This document shows positions 18,380 through 27,759 of a stretch of 64,000 bases of DNA, piece after piece. The translations under genes and the position numbers were made by a program. The notes beneath the pieces are model-generated. The model saw only the letters and a program-made list of their open reading frames with translations, had not been told where the DNA came from and did not search any database. Origin of the DNA: an uncultured Eubacterium sp. (GTDB lineage Bacteria; Bacillota; Clostridia; Lachnospirales; Lachnospiraceae); the NCBI GenBank assembly GCA_947642745.1, contig CANRTU010000006.1, forward strand, positions 1 through 64,000. The letters run 5' to 3'. Numbering within the stretch: position 1 is the stretch's first letter; each line of letters opens with the position of its first letter.

Positions 18380-19519
18380 ATGCGGGAAATGAACCTTTTA
18401 ATCAAGCCAGCTTCCGGGCTGTGCAATATGAAATGTGATTATTGTTTTTATACGGATGAAATGCGCAGCAGAGAGCTGGCATCCTACGGAATTATGACAG
18501 ACGAAGTAATGGAACAGGTCATAAAAAAAGCCCTTGCAAAAGCTTCCGGCAAATGTACGTTTTTATTTCAGGGAGGGGAACCTGCCCTGGCCGGACTGCC
18601 TTTTTATGAGAGATGGCTGGACTATGAAAAAAAATATAATGTGAACCGGATAGAAACCGCACATGCCCTGCAGACCAACGGTTACCTGATAAATGAAGAC
18701 TGGTGCCGGTTTCTTGCAAAACATCACTTTCTGGCCGGACTGTCCATAGACGGCGTAAAGTCTACCCACAACGCTTACCGGAAAGACCCGCAGGGAGAAG
18801 GCACTTATTTCAGGGTACTGGATGCGGCAGACAGACTGCGCAGCGCCGGTGTGGAATTTAATATACTGACCGTGGTAACAAAGCAGACAGCGGCAAAAAT
18901 CCACCGTATATATGAAACTTACCGCCGCCAGGGTTTTGTCTGGCAGCAATATATCGCATGCCTCGATCCGCTGGAAGCAGCGCCCGGAAGCATGGATTAT
19001 TCCCTTACACCGGAAATTTATGGACAGTTTCTGACAGACCTGTTCCGGTTATGGAACATTGATCTGCAAAATGGCAGACAGCCCCATATCCGTCAGTTTG
19101 AAAACTACATTGGCATTCTGCTTGGCTATGAACCGGAATCCTGTGAACAGCGGGGCGTCTGCAGTTTCCAGAATGTTGTGGAAGCGGACGGAAGCGTATA
19201 TCCCTGTGATTTTTATGTACTGGATCAGTATAAACTGGGAAACCTCTTAACAGATGATTTCGACATAATAGAAGAAAGGCAGAAACAGAGCTCTTTTCTC
19301 CGCCGCTTTCAGGCCTCTTATGACGCATGCGCCGGCTGCCGGTACTATATGCTGTGCCGTGGCGGCTGCCCCAGACATAAAGAACAGCAGGGCGCTGCGA
19401 CAGGACAGAACTATTTCTGCAGATCATACCAGATGTTCTTCGATGCCTGCCTGCCCGAAATGGAAAGAATTGCCAATGCGATAAAAAGCAAAAAAATCCA
19501 TACGAAAGACATGATTTGA
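18380..19519 (+). CDS. Anaerobic sulfatase-maturating enzyme (radical SAM/SPASM)
   Basis: This 379-residue cytosolic enzyme should convert the active-site Cys or Ser of a sulfatase to formylglycine without oxygen. The radical-SAM cluster motif CNMKCDYC is at residues 15-22. SPASM-domain cysteines for two auxiliary 4Fe-4S clusters are visible in CSFQNVVEADGSVYPCDF and CAGCRYYMLCRGGCPRH. Length matches the family. ACAGGAGA supports the start. A Cys-type sulfatase is encoded 2 kb downstream, its likely client. The next gene is a TauE/SafE exporter 64 nt away, presumably in the same transcript. Confidence 0.94.
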   Translation: MREMNLLIKPASGLCNMKCDYCFYTDEMRSRELASYGIMTDEVMEQVIKKALAKASGKCTFLFQGGEPALAGLPFYERWLDYEKKYNVNRIETAHALQTNGYLINEDWCRFLAKHHFLAGLSIDGVKSTHNAYRKDPQGEGTYFRVLDAADRLRSAGVEFNILTVVTKQTAAKIHRIYETYRRQGFVWQQYIACLDPLEAAPGSMDYSLTPEIYGQFLTDLFRLWNIDLQNGRQPHIRQFENYIGILLGYEPESCEQRGVCSFQNVVEADGSVYPCDFYVLDQYKLGNLLTDDFDIIEERQKQSSFLRRFQASYDACAGCRYYMLCRGGCPRHKEQQGAATGQNYFCRSYQMFFDACLPEMERIANAIKSKKIHTKDMI

Positions 19520-19583
19520 AATAGTAATAAAAACTCCTTTTTTTATAATGACAGAATACCGGTATGAGGAAAGGAGAATTGAT

Positions 19584-20375
19584 ATGATAAAACTATTTAT
19601 GATTCTGCTTATTTGTTTCTTTTCATCCGCAGCAGGTTCCATCTGTGGAATAGGCGGGGGCGTCATTATCAAACCAGCGCTGGATGCGTCCGGTATTATG
19701 GATGCGGCGTCCGTGTCATTTCTGTCAGGCTGCACCGTGCTTTCCATGGCTGCCGTTTCTCTTTACAATAATCTGAAAAACAGAAAGAACAGTGATTTTG
19801 ACAAAATATCAGCCTCTATCCTGACTCTTGGAAGCATCGCCGGAGGTGTACTGGGAAAATCGGCGTTCCAGTATATCCTGCTCTTTCCGGCAATGAAACA
19901 CAGGGCCGGCGCCATACAGGCCGCCATTCTGCTGGTCATTACGGCCGCAACACTGGCCTGTGAGCTGAACAAAGATAAAATCGTTACCAGAACCATAACA
20001 AGTAAAGCGGTCATCTTTTTTACCGGATGTTTTTTAGGCGTGCTGTCCGCCTTTCTTGGAATCGGGGGCGGGCCGGTCAACCTGATTGTACTGTTCTGTC
20101 TCTTCTCCATGAAGACAAAAGAAGCCGCCTTGTATTCTATTTTCATCATTCTGTTTTCACAGGCAGCCAGCCTGCTTTACAACATACTGGCGGGTAATGT
20201 ACCCCACGTTTCCACAGATATTCTGGTCCTTATGAGCGGCTGCGGTATTCTGGGCGGCCTGGCAGGTTCCGCTGTCAGCCGGAAAACAGATAACAGAACG
20301 GTGGATCAGTTATTTACCGGACTTATGACTGTTATTATCGTAATCAGCATATACAATATTTTCCGGTACTATTAA
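19584..20375 (+). CDS. TauE/SafE family sulfite/organosulfonate exporter
   Basis: This 263-residue membrane protein has two homologous halves, each beginning with the family's glycine-rich motif (GSICGIGGGVIIKP and SAFLGIGGGPVNL). About eight hydrophobic segments are present. The start is set at MIKLFMIL because GGAAAGGAG precedes it; the longer ORF start lacks a site. Position behind the sulfatase maturase suggests export of sulfur oxyanions released from sulfated sugars, which is inference. Its stop overlaps the end of the convergent AraC regulator by 4 nt. Confidence 0.88.
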   Translation: MIKLFMILLICFFSSAAGSICGIGGGVIIKPALDASGIMDAASVSFLSGCTVLSMAAVSLYNNLKNRKNSDFDKISASILTLGSIAGGVLGKSAFQYILLFPAMKHRAGAIQAAILLVITAATLACELNKDKIVTRTITSKAVIFFTGCFLGVLSAFLGIGGGPVNLIVLFCLFSMKTKEAALYSIFIILFSQAASLLYNILAGNVPHVSTDILVLMSGCGILGGLAGSAVSRKTDNRTVDQLFTGLMTVIIVISIYNIFRYY

Positions 20376-21247
20376 TCCTCTTGTTTCTGAAACCAGGACG
20401 GCGTATTGCCGCCTGCGACACTATGGTAAAATTCATTGGGTGCTATACCAGTATATTTTTTGAACACACGGCTGAAATACAAAGGATCTTCAAACCCGGC
20501 AAGCTGTGCCGCCGTCGCAACCGGCATGGAATTGGTCATCAGAAAATCCTTCGCCTTTTCGATCCGCAGATTATTTAAAAACCGCATCGGGGACACACCC
20601 ATCCGCTGACGGAACGTATGGGAAAAATAGCTGTTACTTAATTTACAAAAATCAGCCATGTCAGATACGCTCCAGTTTTGCATGTATCTGGAATTCAGCT
20701 CACAGATCAGCCGGTCAATGGTGAAATCATTTTCACAGGAATGCGCCAGCTGCTCAAAAGACCGGTGGATCGTACTAAGCAATATAGAAAAATTAGCCAG
20801 AACCACATTTTCATAATGAGGTTTCTTTAACTGCAGTTCTGTAATAATATACTGAAAAAGCATCCTGACAGCCAGGCTCTCCCCGATATAGCAGTTTTCA
20901 ACTGCGTATCTGTTTAAAACCGCTTCGCACTGGCTGCCCGTAAAATGAATCCAGTAAATCTCCGGCCTGTCTTTCGCATAATAGGAATACTGCTGGTGTT
21001 CCAGCGGACGGTATAAGACCAGGTTACCCGCCGGCAGTACTTCCCATTTGTGATTCAGAAAATAATGCCCGGCTCCTTTATAAATATAAATCAGCTGATA
21101 ATCCAGGCGTCCCTTTTCACGGTTCAGAAAATAATCCTGTTCCACAAATGTCTGTTTTCCACAACAATTTACCATCAGATCCACGCTTTCATCGCAAAAT
21201 CCAAGGATATTCCTTCTGTCACGTAAGTGTCCGCTGATGTTTATCAT
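20372..21247 (-). CDS. AraC family transcriptional regulator
   Basis: This 291-residue protein has an N-terminal cupin-like sensing domain (GAGHYFLNHKWEVLPAGNLVLY) and a C-terminal pair of helix-turn-helix motifs (about residues 190-285). The signature there is AAQLAGFEDPLYFSRVFKKYTG, then the PNEF ending. AAAGGGG supports the start. It is divergent from the sulfatase/ABC operon across a 260-bp gap, so it probably activates that operon in response to a sugar. No clear operator was identified in the gap. Confidence 0.9.
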   Translation of the reverse strand: MINISGHLRDRRNILGFCDESVDLMVNCCGKQTFVEQDYFLNREKGRLDYQLIYIYKGAGHYFLNHKWEVLPAGNLVLYRPLEHQQYSYYAKDRPEIYWIHFTGSQCEAVLNRYAVENCYIGESLAVRMLFQYIITELQLKKPHYENVVLANFSILLSTIHRSFEQLAHSCENDFTIDRLICELNSRYMQNWSVSDMADFCKLSNSYFSHTFRQRMGVSPMRFLNNLRIEKAKDFLMTNSMPVATAAQLAGFEDPLYFSRVFKKYTGIAPNEFYHSVAGGNTPSWFQKQED

Positions 21248-21509
21248 ATTTCCCCTTTCTGTTGTATAGTCCGGCTGTCATGATTTATTCCATTTTTCCT
21301 CAGAATACCACATAAAAGCAGAAAAGTCCATATAAAAAACATATCTCCCAATGGTATCCGGACGGTTATTTTTGTAACATACTTTTACAGGGACAGTAAC
21401 CAGACCGCCGCCTGGCCAGAAAGGAGGAAGCGCAGGCATCACATGGTTTCTGCCTGTACATATCTGAATAGAAAGGAGAATAATATTGAAAAAATAGGTT
21501 ATTGTTATA

Positions 21510-23015
21510 ATGACAGATACCACCTGCAAAGAAATGCTTGGATGTTATGGAAACAAAAACATGCATACGCCAAACCTGGATTCACTTGCGGCTGAAGGAA
21601 TCCGTTATGAAAATGCGTATACCTGCCAGCCCGTGTGCGGCCCTGCCCGCAGTTCCATATTTACAGGACTGTTTCCCCATTCAAATGGAATGATTACCAA
21701 CGGCCTTCCACTGGGCGCAAACGTAAAGACCATTGGCCAGCGGCTGACAGACTGTGGTATTGAGTGCGGCTATATCGGCAAATGGCATCTGGACGGCGGT
21801 GATTATTTCGGGCTTGGAACATGTCCCCGGGGATGGAATGCGGACTACTGGTATGATATGAAAAATTACCTGGACGAACTGACCGCAGATGAACGGCTCC
21901 GTTCCAGACAGTCCGACGAAGCTTTCGCCCCCGGTTTTTCAGCGGAATTTACATACGCACACCGCTGCACCAACCGGGCTGTCCGGTTTCTGGAGCAATA
22001 CAGCGACGATGATTTTTTCCTTACGATATCTTATGACGAACCCCATGCGCCGTCTTTGTGCCCTGCTCCTTACAACCAGATGTATGCGGATTTCAGATTT
22101 GACCATTCACCCAGATTTCAGGATGATCTCAAAGACAAACCGCTGATGCAGCGGCTCTGGGCCGGCAGCCTTCTAACCGCTCCGGAAAGCCGCCTCAACA
22201 GACCTTCCCAGTCCCTCTCCCTGCTTTTGGGATGCAATTCCTTTGTGGATCATGAAATCGGACGTATTCTGGACCTGGTGCGCAAAAAAATTCCGGAAGC
22301 GCTTATTCTGTATACTTCCGATCATGGCGATATGCTGGGAGCCCACAGACTCTTTTCCAAAAATGCCGCCGTATACCGGGAAGTAGCCAATGTTCCCCTG
22401 ATTATCCGGGGAGGAGATAAGGGCAGGGTTGTAAACGCACCCGCATCTCATATTGATATTGCTCCTACCATTCTGGATTATTTTGGCCTGCCTGTACCAG
22501 ATCTGCTGGAAGGAAGGAGCATGCTGCCGCAGATTTACGATACAGACAAACGGATCAACGACGTGGTATTTACAGAATTCACCAGATACGAAGTAGATCA
22601 CGACGGATTTGGCGGGCTGCAGCTGATGCGGGCTGTCATCTCTGAAAACTACAAGCTTGCCATTCATCTGCTGGATAAGGATGAATTTTATGATCTAAGG
22701 GCAGATCCGGAGGAACTGGAAAACCGGATTGAAGACGACGGCTGCCTGGACATCATAAAATCTTATCATCAGCTTCTGATCCGCCACATGAACGATACGA
22801 GAGATCCATACCGGGGTTACCAGTGGTCGGCAAGACCCTGGAACAAAGGATTCATTCCCCAGTGGAACAACGAAGGATATACGAGACAACGGGAAGACGA
22901 CGGCTACGGGCACTGGCAGCTGGATTATGATACGGGACTTCCAATGGCCCGTGCAGTCCGTAAAAAAAATCTATATGAACTGGAGGAAAACGCGAATGAA
23001 CCGGACAAAACATAA
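21510..23015 (+). CDS. Cys-type sulfatase without signal peptide; in-frame amber codon just upstream
   Basis: This 501-residue type I sulfatase has the formylglycine motif CGPAR with Cys at residue 43, plus GKWHLDGG and the metal-binding TSDHGDMLGAH segment. No signal peptide is present, so it should act in the cytosol after import, where anSME can modify it. Only the metal ligand of MTD remains at the N-terminus from this ATG. A well-spaced AAAGGAGA instead points to TTG at 21486, and that frame reads L-K-K-TAG-V-I-V-I-M-T-D. The first beta strand VIVI is thus cut off by TAG at 21495-21497. The protein may be truncated or inactive, or translation may restart at 21510. Confidence 0.85.
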   Translation: MTDTTCKEMLGCYGNKNMHTPNLDSLAAEGIRYENAYTCQPVCGPARSSIFTGLFPHSNGMITNGLPLGANVKTIGQRLTDCGIECGYIGKWHLDGGDYFGLGTCPRGWNADYWYDMKNYLDELTADERLRSRQSDEAFAPGFSAEFTYAHRCTNRAVRFLEQYSDDDFFLTISYDEPHAPSLCPAPYNQMYADFRFDHSPRFQDDLKDKPLMQRLWAGSLLTAPESRLNRPSQSLSLLLGCNSFVDHEIGRILDLVRKKIPEALILYTSDHGDMLGAHRLFSKNAAVYREVANVPLIIRGGDKGRVVNAPASHIDIAPTILDYFGLPVPDLLEGRSMLPQIYDTDKRINDVVFTEFTRYEVDHDGFGGLQLMRAVISENYKLAIHLLDKDEFYDLRADPEELENRIEDDGCLDIIKSYHQLLIRHMNDTRDPYRGYQWSARPWNKGFIPQWNNEGYTRQREDDGYGHWQLDYDTGLPMARAVRKKNLYELEENANEPDKT

Positions 23016-23946
23016 ACCAGCGGCCGCAGTCACAAAAAGACAGCGGCAGGAACGCTTCAGAATGAATGCCTGGTGCTGGCTGTTTATGCTGCCAGCGGTA
23101 GGTTTTTATATCCTGTTCCAGGGATATCCTATTATATGCAGTATACAGTATTCCCTGCTGGACTGGTCCGGCATGACCTCGGATGCGGTTTTTACCGGAC
23201 TGGCTAATTATAAAGAACTGATTCAGGATGGCTTATTCTGGAATGCGTTCTTTAACAGTTTCAAATACATGCTTATGATTGTACCACTGGAACTGGCTGT
23301 TTCATTGTTTCTGGCTTATATGCTGAATAACGAACGGTTGAAAGGACGCTCTGTATACCGGACCATGTATTTTATTCCGGTCATTACAACCGCGTCTGTG
23401 GTGGGCATTATTATGATTTTTATACTAGGCGTCCAGGGCCCGGTCAACTATCTGCTTACTACCCTGCATATTCTTGACCAGCCGGTTAATTTTCTGGGAG
23501 ACGCAAAAGCAGCCCTGCCCACCCTGGTAATTATTTCCCTCTGGAAAGACTGCGGCACATACATGATTTACTGGCTCGCCGGCCTGCAGGGCGTGTCTAA
23601 AGATGTATATGAAGCCGCCACAATTGACGGCGCAGGCAGGGGAAAGACCTTTTTCTATATCGTGCTTCCCCTCATTGCGCCCACCGGCGGCATTATCGCA
23701 ATCTTATGTACCATCAATTCCCTGAAAGTATTTGATATTGTAAAAACAATGACAGAGGGCGGACCTTATTACGCAACCGATGTCATTGCTACTTATGTAT
23801 ACCGGAACGCATTTTCCAGTGAAACCGGAATGCCAAGGCTCGGTTATGCAAGTGCGGCCGCAATGTTTTTCGGAATAGTCATTATCATCATCGGACTTGT
23901 CCTGAATTCTGTCAAAAGCCGGCTGGGCAGGCATTCACAAATGTAA
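22996..23946 (+). CDS. ABC sugar transporter permease, MalF/UgpA type
   Basis: This 316-residue membrane protein has about six transmembrane segments. Its EAA loop (YEAATIDGAGRGKTFFYIVLP) contacts the ATPase. The start is set at MNRTKHKP because GGAGG lies 8 nt upstream; it overlaps the sulfatase 3' end by 20 nt, indicating one operon. With the next permease and the binding protein it forms a CUT1-type importer. The ATPase gene is not in the window, so a shared MsmX-like ATPase is likely. Confidence 0.92.
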   Translation: MNRTKHKPAAAVTKRQRQERFRMNAWCWLFMLPAVGFYILFQGYPIICSIQYSLLDWSGMTSDAVFTGLANYKELIQDGLFWNAFFNSFKYMLMIVPLELAVSLFLAYMLNNERLKGRSVYRTMYFIPVITTASVVGIIMIFILGVQGPVNYLLTTLHILDQPVNFLGDAKAALPTLVIISLWKDCGTYMIYWLAGLQGVSKDVYEAATIDGAGRGKTFFYIVLPLIAPTGGIIAILCTINSLKVFDIVKTMTEGGPYYATDVIATYVYRNAFSSETGMPRLGYASAAAMFFGIVIIIIGLVLNSVKSRLGRHSQM

Positions 23947-23957
23947 GGAGGAAATTT

Positions 23958-24800
23958 ATGAACGGAGAAAAAGCATTCCGCAAGGCAAAAACCACAATCA
24001 CGCATCTGCTGCTGGCAGGCATTGGCTTTATCTGGATCTATCCTTTCATCTGGATGATTTCGGCTTCTTTTAAAAGTCAGCCTGAGTTTTTTGATAACCG
24101 CCTCGGTCTGATTCCAAAATCTCCCACCATTGATAACATGATCCGCATCTGGAGCAAAGCAGATTTTGGCACGTATTTTATTAATACAATTATTGTCACC
24201 TTTTTTTCTGTAATAATCGTATGGATTATGACCATGATGGCCGGATATGCCATGGGACGCTTCCGGTTCCGTGGACGGAATCTGTGCATGGCCGTATTCC
24301 TGGCAAGTATCGCCATTCCCCTGGTAAGTACGATTATTCCGACTTATGAGGTGGTAAAAAGCATGAACCTGGTAGGTACGAAGACCGGCCTTATATTATC
24401 CCAGGCCGGCGGCGCACACGTTATTTTCCTGCTGCTGTTTACCAGCTTTTTTGAATCTGTGCCGGATGAACTGGAAGAAGCCGCAAAAATGGACGGCTGC
24501 AACTTTTTCCAGACATTTTTCTATATTATGATGCCATTATGTAAACCAGTTGCTACTACTGTCGTCATAATGGAGACTATCTGGGCCTGGAACGCATTTA
24601 TGCTTCCGCTTGTACTTACTCTGAATTCCCCTGCCTCCAGAACACTTGCTGTTGGGCTTTATGCCTTCAAGGGAGAAAATACTGTAGACTGGACAGGGAT
24701 TGCCGCTGGCGGAACAATTGCCGTTATCCCGGTAATCATACTCTTTATCTTTATGCAGCGTCACTTTGTTGAAGGTATCGCCGGCGCTGTTAAGAGCTGA
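23958..24800 (+). CDS. ABC sugar transporter permease, MalG/UgpE type
   Basis: This 280-residue membrane protein has six predicted transmembrane segments and the EAA loop ELEEAAKMDGCNFFQTFFYI. AAGGAGG precedes the start, 11 nt after the previous stop. It is the second permease of the CUT1 importer beside the sulfatase. Its C-terminal coding sequence has a degraded second copy just downstream (24868-24970). Confidence 0.93.
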   Translation: MNGEKAFRKAKTTITHLLLAGIGFIWIYPFIWMISASFKSQPEFFDNRLGLIPKSPTIDNMIRIWSKADFGTYFINTIIVTFFSVIIVWIMTMMAGYAMGRFRFRGRNLCMAVFLASIAIPLVSTIIPTYEVVKSMNLVGTKTGLILSQAGGAHVIFLLLFTSFFESVPDELEEAAKMDGCNFFQTFFYIMMPLCKPVATTVVIMETIWAWNAFMLPLVLTLNSPASRTLAVGLYAFKGENTVDWTGIAAGGTIAVIPVIILFIFMQRHFVEGIAGAVKS

Positions 24801-24867
24801 TACGTCCTGCCGGAAATATCCGTTCTGGGAAAAAACTGCCATCTGACCAAAAAGGAGCTTCCCCAGC

Positions 24868-24970
24868 GGAATGACTGCCGTCTTTATTGATTATTTATAT
24901 GCGGCGTTTCTTTGCGAAAGGCACCGCCCGGCTGTTAAGTACTGATACGCTCTGTCAGAAAGCCGCCAGA
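24868..24970 (+). pseudogene. Degenerate duplicate of a permease 3' end
   Basis: The stretch TTTATATGCGGCGTTTCTTT then GGCTGTTAAGTACTGATACG lines up with the end of the upstream permease gene (TTTATGCAGCGTCACTTTGT, then GCTGTTAAGAGCTGATACG), including bases beyond the stop codon. In one frame it reads IYMRRFFAKGTARLLS, like a MalG tail. I read this as the remnant of a tandem duplication or of a lost second permease. The surrounding gap to the binding-protein gene has no other gene. Confidence 0.55.
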
Positions 24971-25068
24971 GAGCAGCTGATCATAAAGAGTCTGACATAA
25001 AAAATCTGATATAAAACCTGATAAAACGCAAACTGCGATCAGAACTAACTATATATGGAGGAAAAAAC

Positions 25069-26580
25069 ATGAAAAAAAGAAAAACCTTAGCATTTCTGCT
25101 GACAGCCGCCCTGACGGTTACCATGCTGACAGGCTGTGGCGCAATGCCGTCTACCGGCGGAAAGAAAGACCGGGATACTGATACCAGCGCTGACAATACA
25201 GATACCACGTCGTCTGATGACAAAAAGTCCAAAGACGGCAAAGTCACACTGCGTGTGGTTGACTGGAGCGACGGCTCCGCCGGACAGAGAGAGGAGTTCC
25301 ATAAAAAATTTATGGAACAGCATCCGGATATTAATATCGAATATACCATGCTGACCGTTGACCAGTTCAAAAACACCATTGTAACAATGATTAAATCCGG
25401 CGAAGGCCCGGACCTCTTTCCGATCCCTGTAGGGCTCACACTAAACACAGCCGTTGCAGAAGACTGGTACCAGCCTATGAATGATTATGTCACTGAAGAT
25501 TTCGCAAAACAGTTTGACCCCCTTTCATTCGAAGAAGGTGTAACACATATCGGAGACGACTGGTACACCATTACAGAAGTAATGCCAACCATACAATGTC
25601 TGTTTTTTTACAACAAAGATGTTCTGGCCGCCGCAGGCGTGGATAAAGTTCCCGCCACATACTCCGAATTCCGGGAAGCCTGCAGAAAAGTAACTGAACA
25701 GGGCAAAGGCAGCACATACGGCCTGGCAGACGGCGGCAAGCAGACAAACCGCATGGATGTTCTGGCACGTTCGCTGGCTGCCGCTGCAGGCGGTAAAATC
25801 GCAGCCACCACAAAGGTACTGACAGATAATGGTACCGCTCCTTTTGATACCAGCCAGATGAAGCAGGCAATGGAACTGATTAAAGGCCTGACTGACGATG
25901 GAAGTATTCATCCGGACACGATCAATATCAGCGCTCCGGAAGCAAGAGAATTATTTGCCCATGGTCAGGCCGCTTTCCTCTGTCAGGGTATGTGGTGCAT
26001 TTCCCAATGGGATGTGGATTATCCGGATCTGAACTATGGCGTTATGGCTGTACCGGTGCCTGACGGGATATCTGACACTTATGTCCAGGCAGGCGGGCTG
26101 TCGCCCTGGATTGGCATTTACAAACAGTCAGAACATCCACAGGAAGCCGCAGAATATTTAATGGCATTGTACAGTGAGGAATACGGCTACCAGTCCGGCT
26201 GTGTCTCTGACGGCACGTTTGTATCAGTTATTCCATCTATTAATGAAAAATATATGACGAATGAAATTATGAAAGATTACTACACCATTGCGGAAGACAC
26301 CTCAAAGACTGTTCCCACACTTGTGAAAAGAGATCTTAAAGCCAATGATCTGTATGCCGAAATAAAAGATGTGCAGCCGGGCCTCGGAGCCATCGTACAG
26401 GGCATTATTTCAAAGAGCATTACCGATTATAATTCTGCCCTGAAGACACTGGCAGACGCATCCACCGCAGAATGGAAGCGGGCATGTGAAGCTGTCGGTA
26501 TGGATTTCAGTGAACTTGAATTTCCAAACTGGGACCCCAAAAAAGATTATACGAATAAAGATTATGAAGCACTAAAGTGA
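25069..26580 (+). CDS. Extracellular sugar-binding lipoprotein (ABC family 1)
   Basis: This 503-residue protein starts with a lipoprotein signal peptide and a lipobox LTGC with the lipidated Cys at residue 23. A Ser/Thr/Asp/Lys-rich linker follows, then a family-1 solute-binding fold (VTLRVVDWSDGSAG, then the MIKSGEGPDLFPI region). GGAGG supports the start. It should capture the sulfated sugar for the two upstream permeases. A strong terminator follows, which closes the sulfatase operon. Confidence 0.93.
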   Translation: MKKRKTLAFLLTAALTVTMLTGCGAMPSTGGKKDRDTDTSADNTDTTSSDDKKSKDGKVTLRVVDWSDGSAGQREEFHKKFMEQHPDINIEYTMLTVDQFKNTIVTMIKSGEGPDLFPIPVGLTLNTAVAEDWYQPMNDYVTEDFAKQFDPLSFEEGVTHIGDDWYTITEVMPTIQCLFFYNKDVLAAAGVDKVPATYSEFREACRKVTEQGKGSTYGLADGGKQTNRMDVLARSLAAAAGGKIAATTKVLTDNGTAPFDTSQMKQAMELIKGLTDDGSIHPDTINISAPEARELFAHGQAAFLCQGMWCISQWDVDYPDLNYGVMAVPVPDGISDTYVQAGGLSPWIGIYKQSEHPQEAAEYLMALYSEEYGYQSGCVSDGTFVSVIPSINEKYMTNEIMKDYYTIAEDTSKTVPTLVKRDLKANDLYAEIKDVQPGLGAIVQGIISKSITDYNSALKTLADASTAEWKRACEAVGMDFSELEFPNWDPKKDYTNKDYEALK

Positions 26581-26597
26581 GGAGTGAGGATCGTAAA

Positions 26598-26627
26598 AAC
26601 AAAAAGCGGGGGTTCCCGCTTTTTGTT
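26598..26627 (+). terminator. Rho-independent terminator closing the sulfatase operon
   Basis: AAAAAGCGGG-GGTT-CCCGCTTTTT followed by GTTCTT, 20 nt after the binding-protein stop. Confidence 0.85.
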
Positions 26628-26765
26628 CTTACATCAGGAATATAACCACATACTCCGGACGTGCGGAAAAGACGTGCTTCCCCAGCTGTTTCCGGCGTAT
26701 CTGTATCTTCATCCTGCCTGCCGGTATACCGTATCCCTGCAATAAAATATGGAGGAATCTGAATC

Positions 26766-27533
26766 ATGAAACAGAAAATACTGGTTATAGACGATGATAT
26801 TGATTTATGCAGACTGTTAAAAAATAATCTTGAGCAGGAGGGCTATGATGTCCACACCTGTCATGACGGAATAACAGGTCTTAAACATTTGTGGCATTAT
26901 GATTATCAGCTTGTGGTTCTGGACATAATGCTGCCTTTAAAAAACGGATATGAAGTATTGAAAAAAATCAGGGAAGAAAACGTTGTTCCTGTTTTAATGC
27001 TCACAGCCAGAGACAGTGAGGGCGACAAAGTATCCGGTCTTAGAATGGGAGCGGACGATTACTTAACAAAACCTTTTGCCAATAGTGAATTTCTGGCAAG
27101 GGTGTCGTCTCTTTTACAAAGATATACTGTTTTTAACACACCGGATGTTACCAGTAAGTTTATAACAGCCGGCAGACTGTCTATTGATAAACCGGGCCGT
27201 ATAGTCCGTAAGGATGATATTACGCTGGAGCTTACCGCAAAAGAATTTGATCTGCTTTTATTTGCGACGCTTACGCCATTTGTATCTCTTACCATTTATG
27301 TAAAAGGTACCCTTGCGCCATTTATCGTTATCGTTACAATCAGTCAGTTAAATGTAGTATTATCCGGTTCCCCAATAGCGGGATATTACCCGTGGACCGC
27401 CACGTATCTATTGCTGACCGGCCGGCTGGCACAATCCGCTTCTGCCCTGCCCGGGATATTAATTATATTATTTGTATGCCTGTCCGGAATATTCAGTAGT
27501 ATCCGCTGGTTTCAAAAAGAAGATGTTGTGTGA
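26766..27533 (+). pseudogene. In-frame chimera: OmpR-type response regulator fused to a BcrB-like ABC permease tail
   Basis: Residues 1-120 are an intact receiver domain with IDDDID, the phospho-acceptor in VVLDIMLP and LTKPF. Residues 125-160 begin a winged-helix domain (LELTAKEFDLLLF), but it stops after the first helix. From about residue 161 (near 27255-27270) the sequence is hydrophobic (FVSLTIYVKG, then SPIAGYYPWT). It ends like a BcrB/lantibiotic-immunity permease (SSIRWFQKEDVV). An internal deletion that removed the DNA-binding domain, a histidine kinase, an ATPase and most of a permease explains this. GGAGG precedes the start, so a chimeric membrane protein could still be made. Confidence 0.8.
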
Positions 27534-27655
27534 ATCCCGCAGATATTGCAGACAGATCTGCTCCTCCTTATAACGACAGTTTTATGTATCTGATTTACTT
27601 ATCTGTTCTGACTGTTACCGGAGGAGTATTGATTCTGGCTGCTTACAAACCATGA
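27530..27655 (+). pseudogene. Remnant C-terminus of a second ABC permease
   Basis: A GTG-started frame of 41 codons overlaps the chimera's stop and reads FMYLIYLSVLTVTGGV then LILAAYKP. This looks like the last transmembrane segment of an ABC-2 type permease. It fits the second permease of the same lost bacitracin/lantibiotic-type transporter, with its N-terminal part deleted. Confidence 0.55.
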
Positions 27656-27669
27656 AAGGGGATAACAGA

Positions 27670-27759
27670 ATGGAACGGAACTATTTCAGGGACAGGCTTT
27701 TTGATTGACTGAACGACAGCGGGGGGATGGGGATTGCTGGCCTTTCACAGGCAGATTGA
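27670..27759 (+). pseudogene. N-terminal gene stub with an in-frame TGA
   Basis: ATG with GGGGATAA upstream begins MERNYFRDRLFD, then TGA, then LNDSGGMGIAGLSQAD in the same frame. The pattern resembles the N-terminus of small Lachnospiraceae hypothetical proteins. No downstream continuation exists, so it is a broken gene start. Confidence 0.35.
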
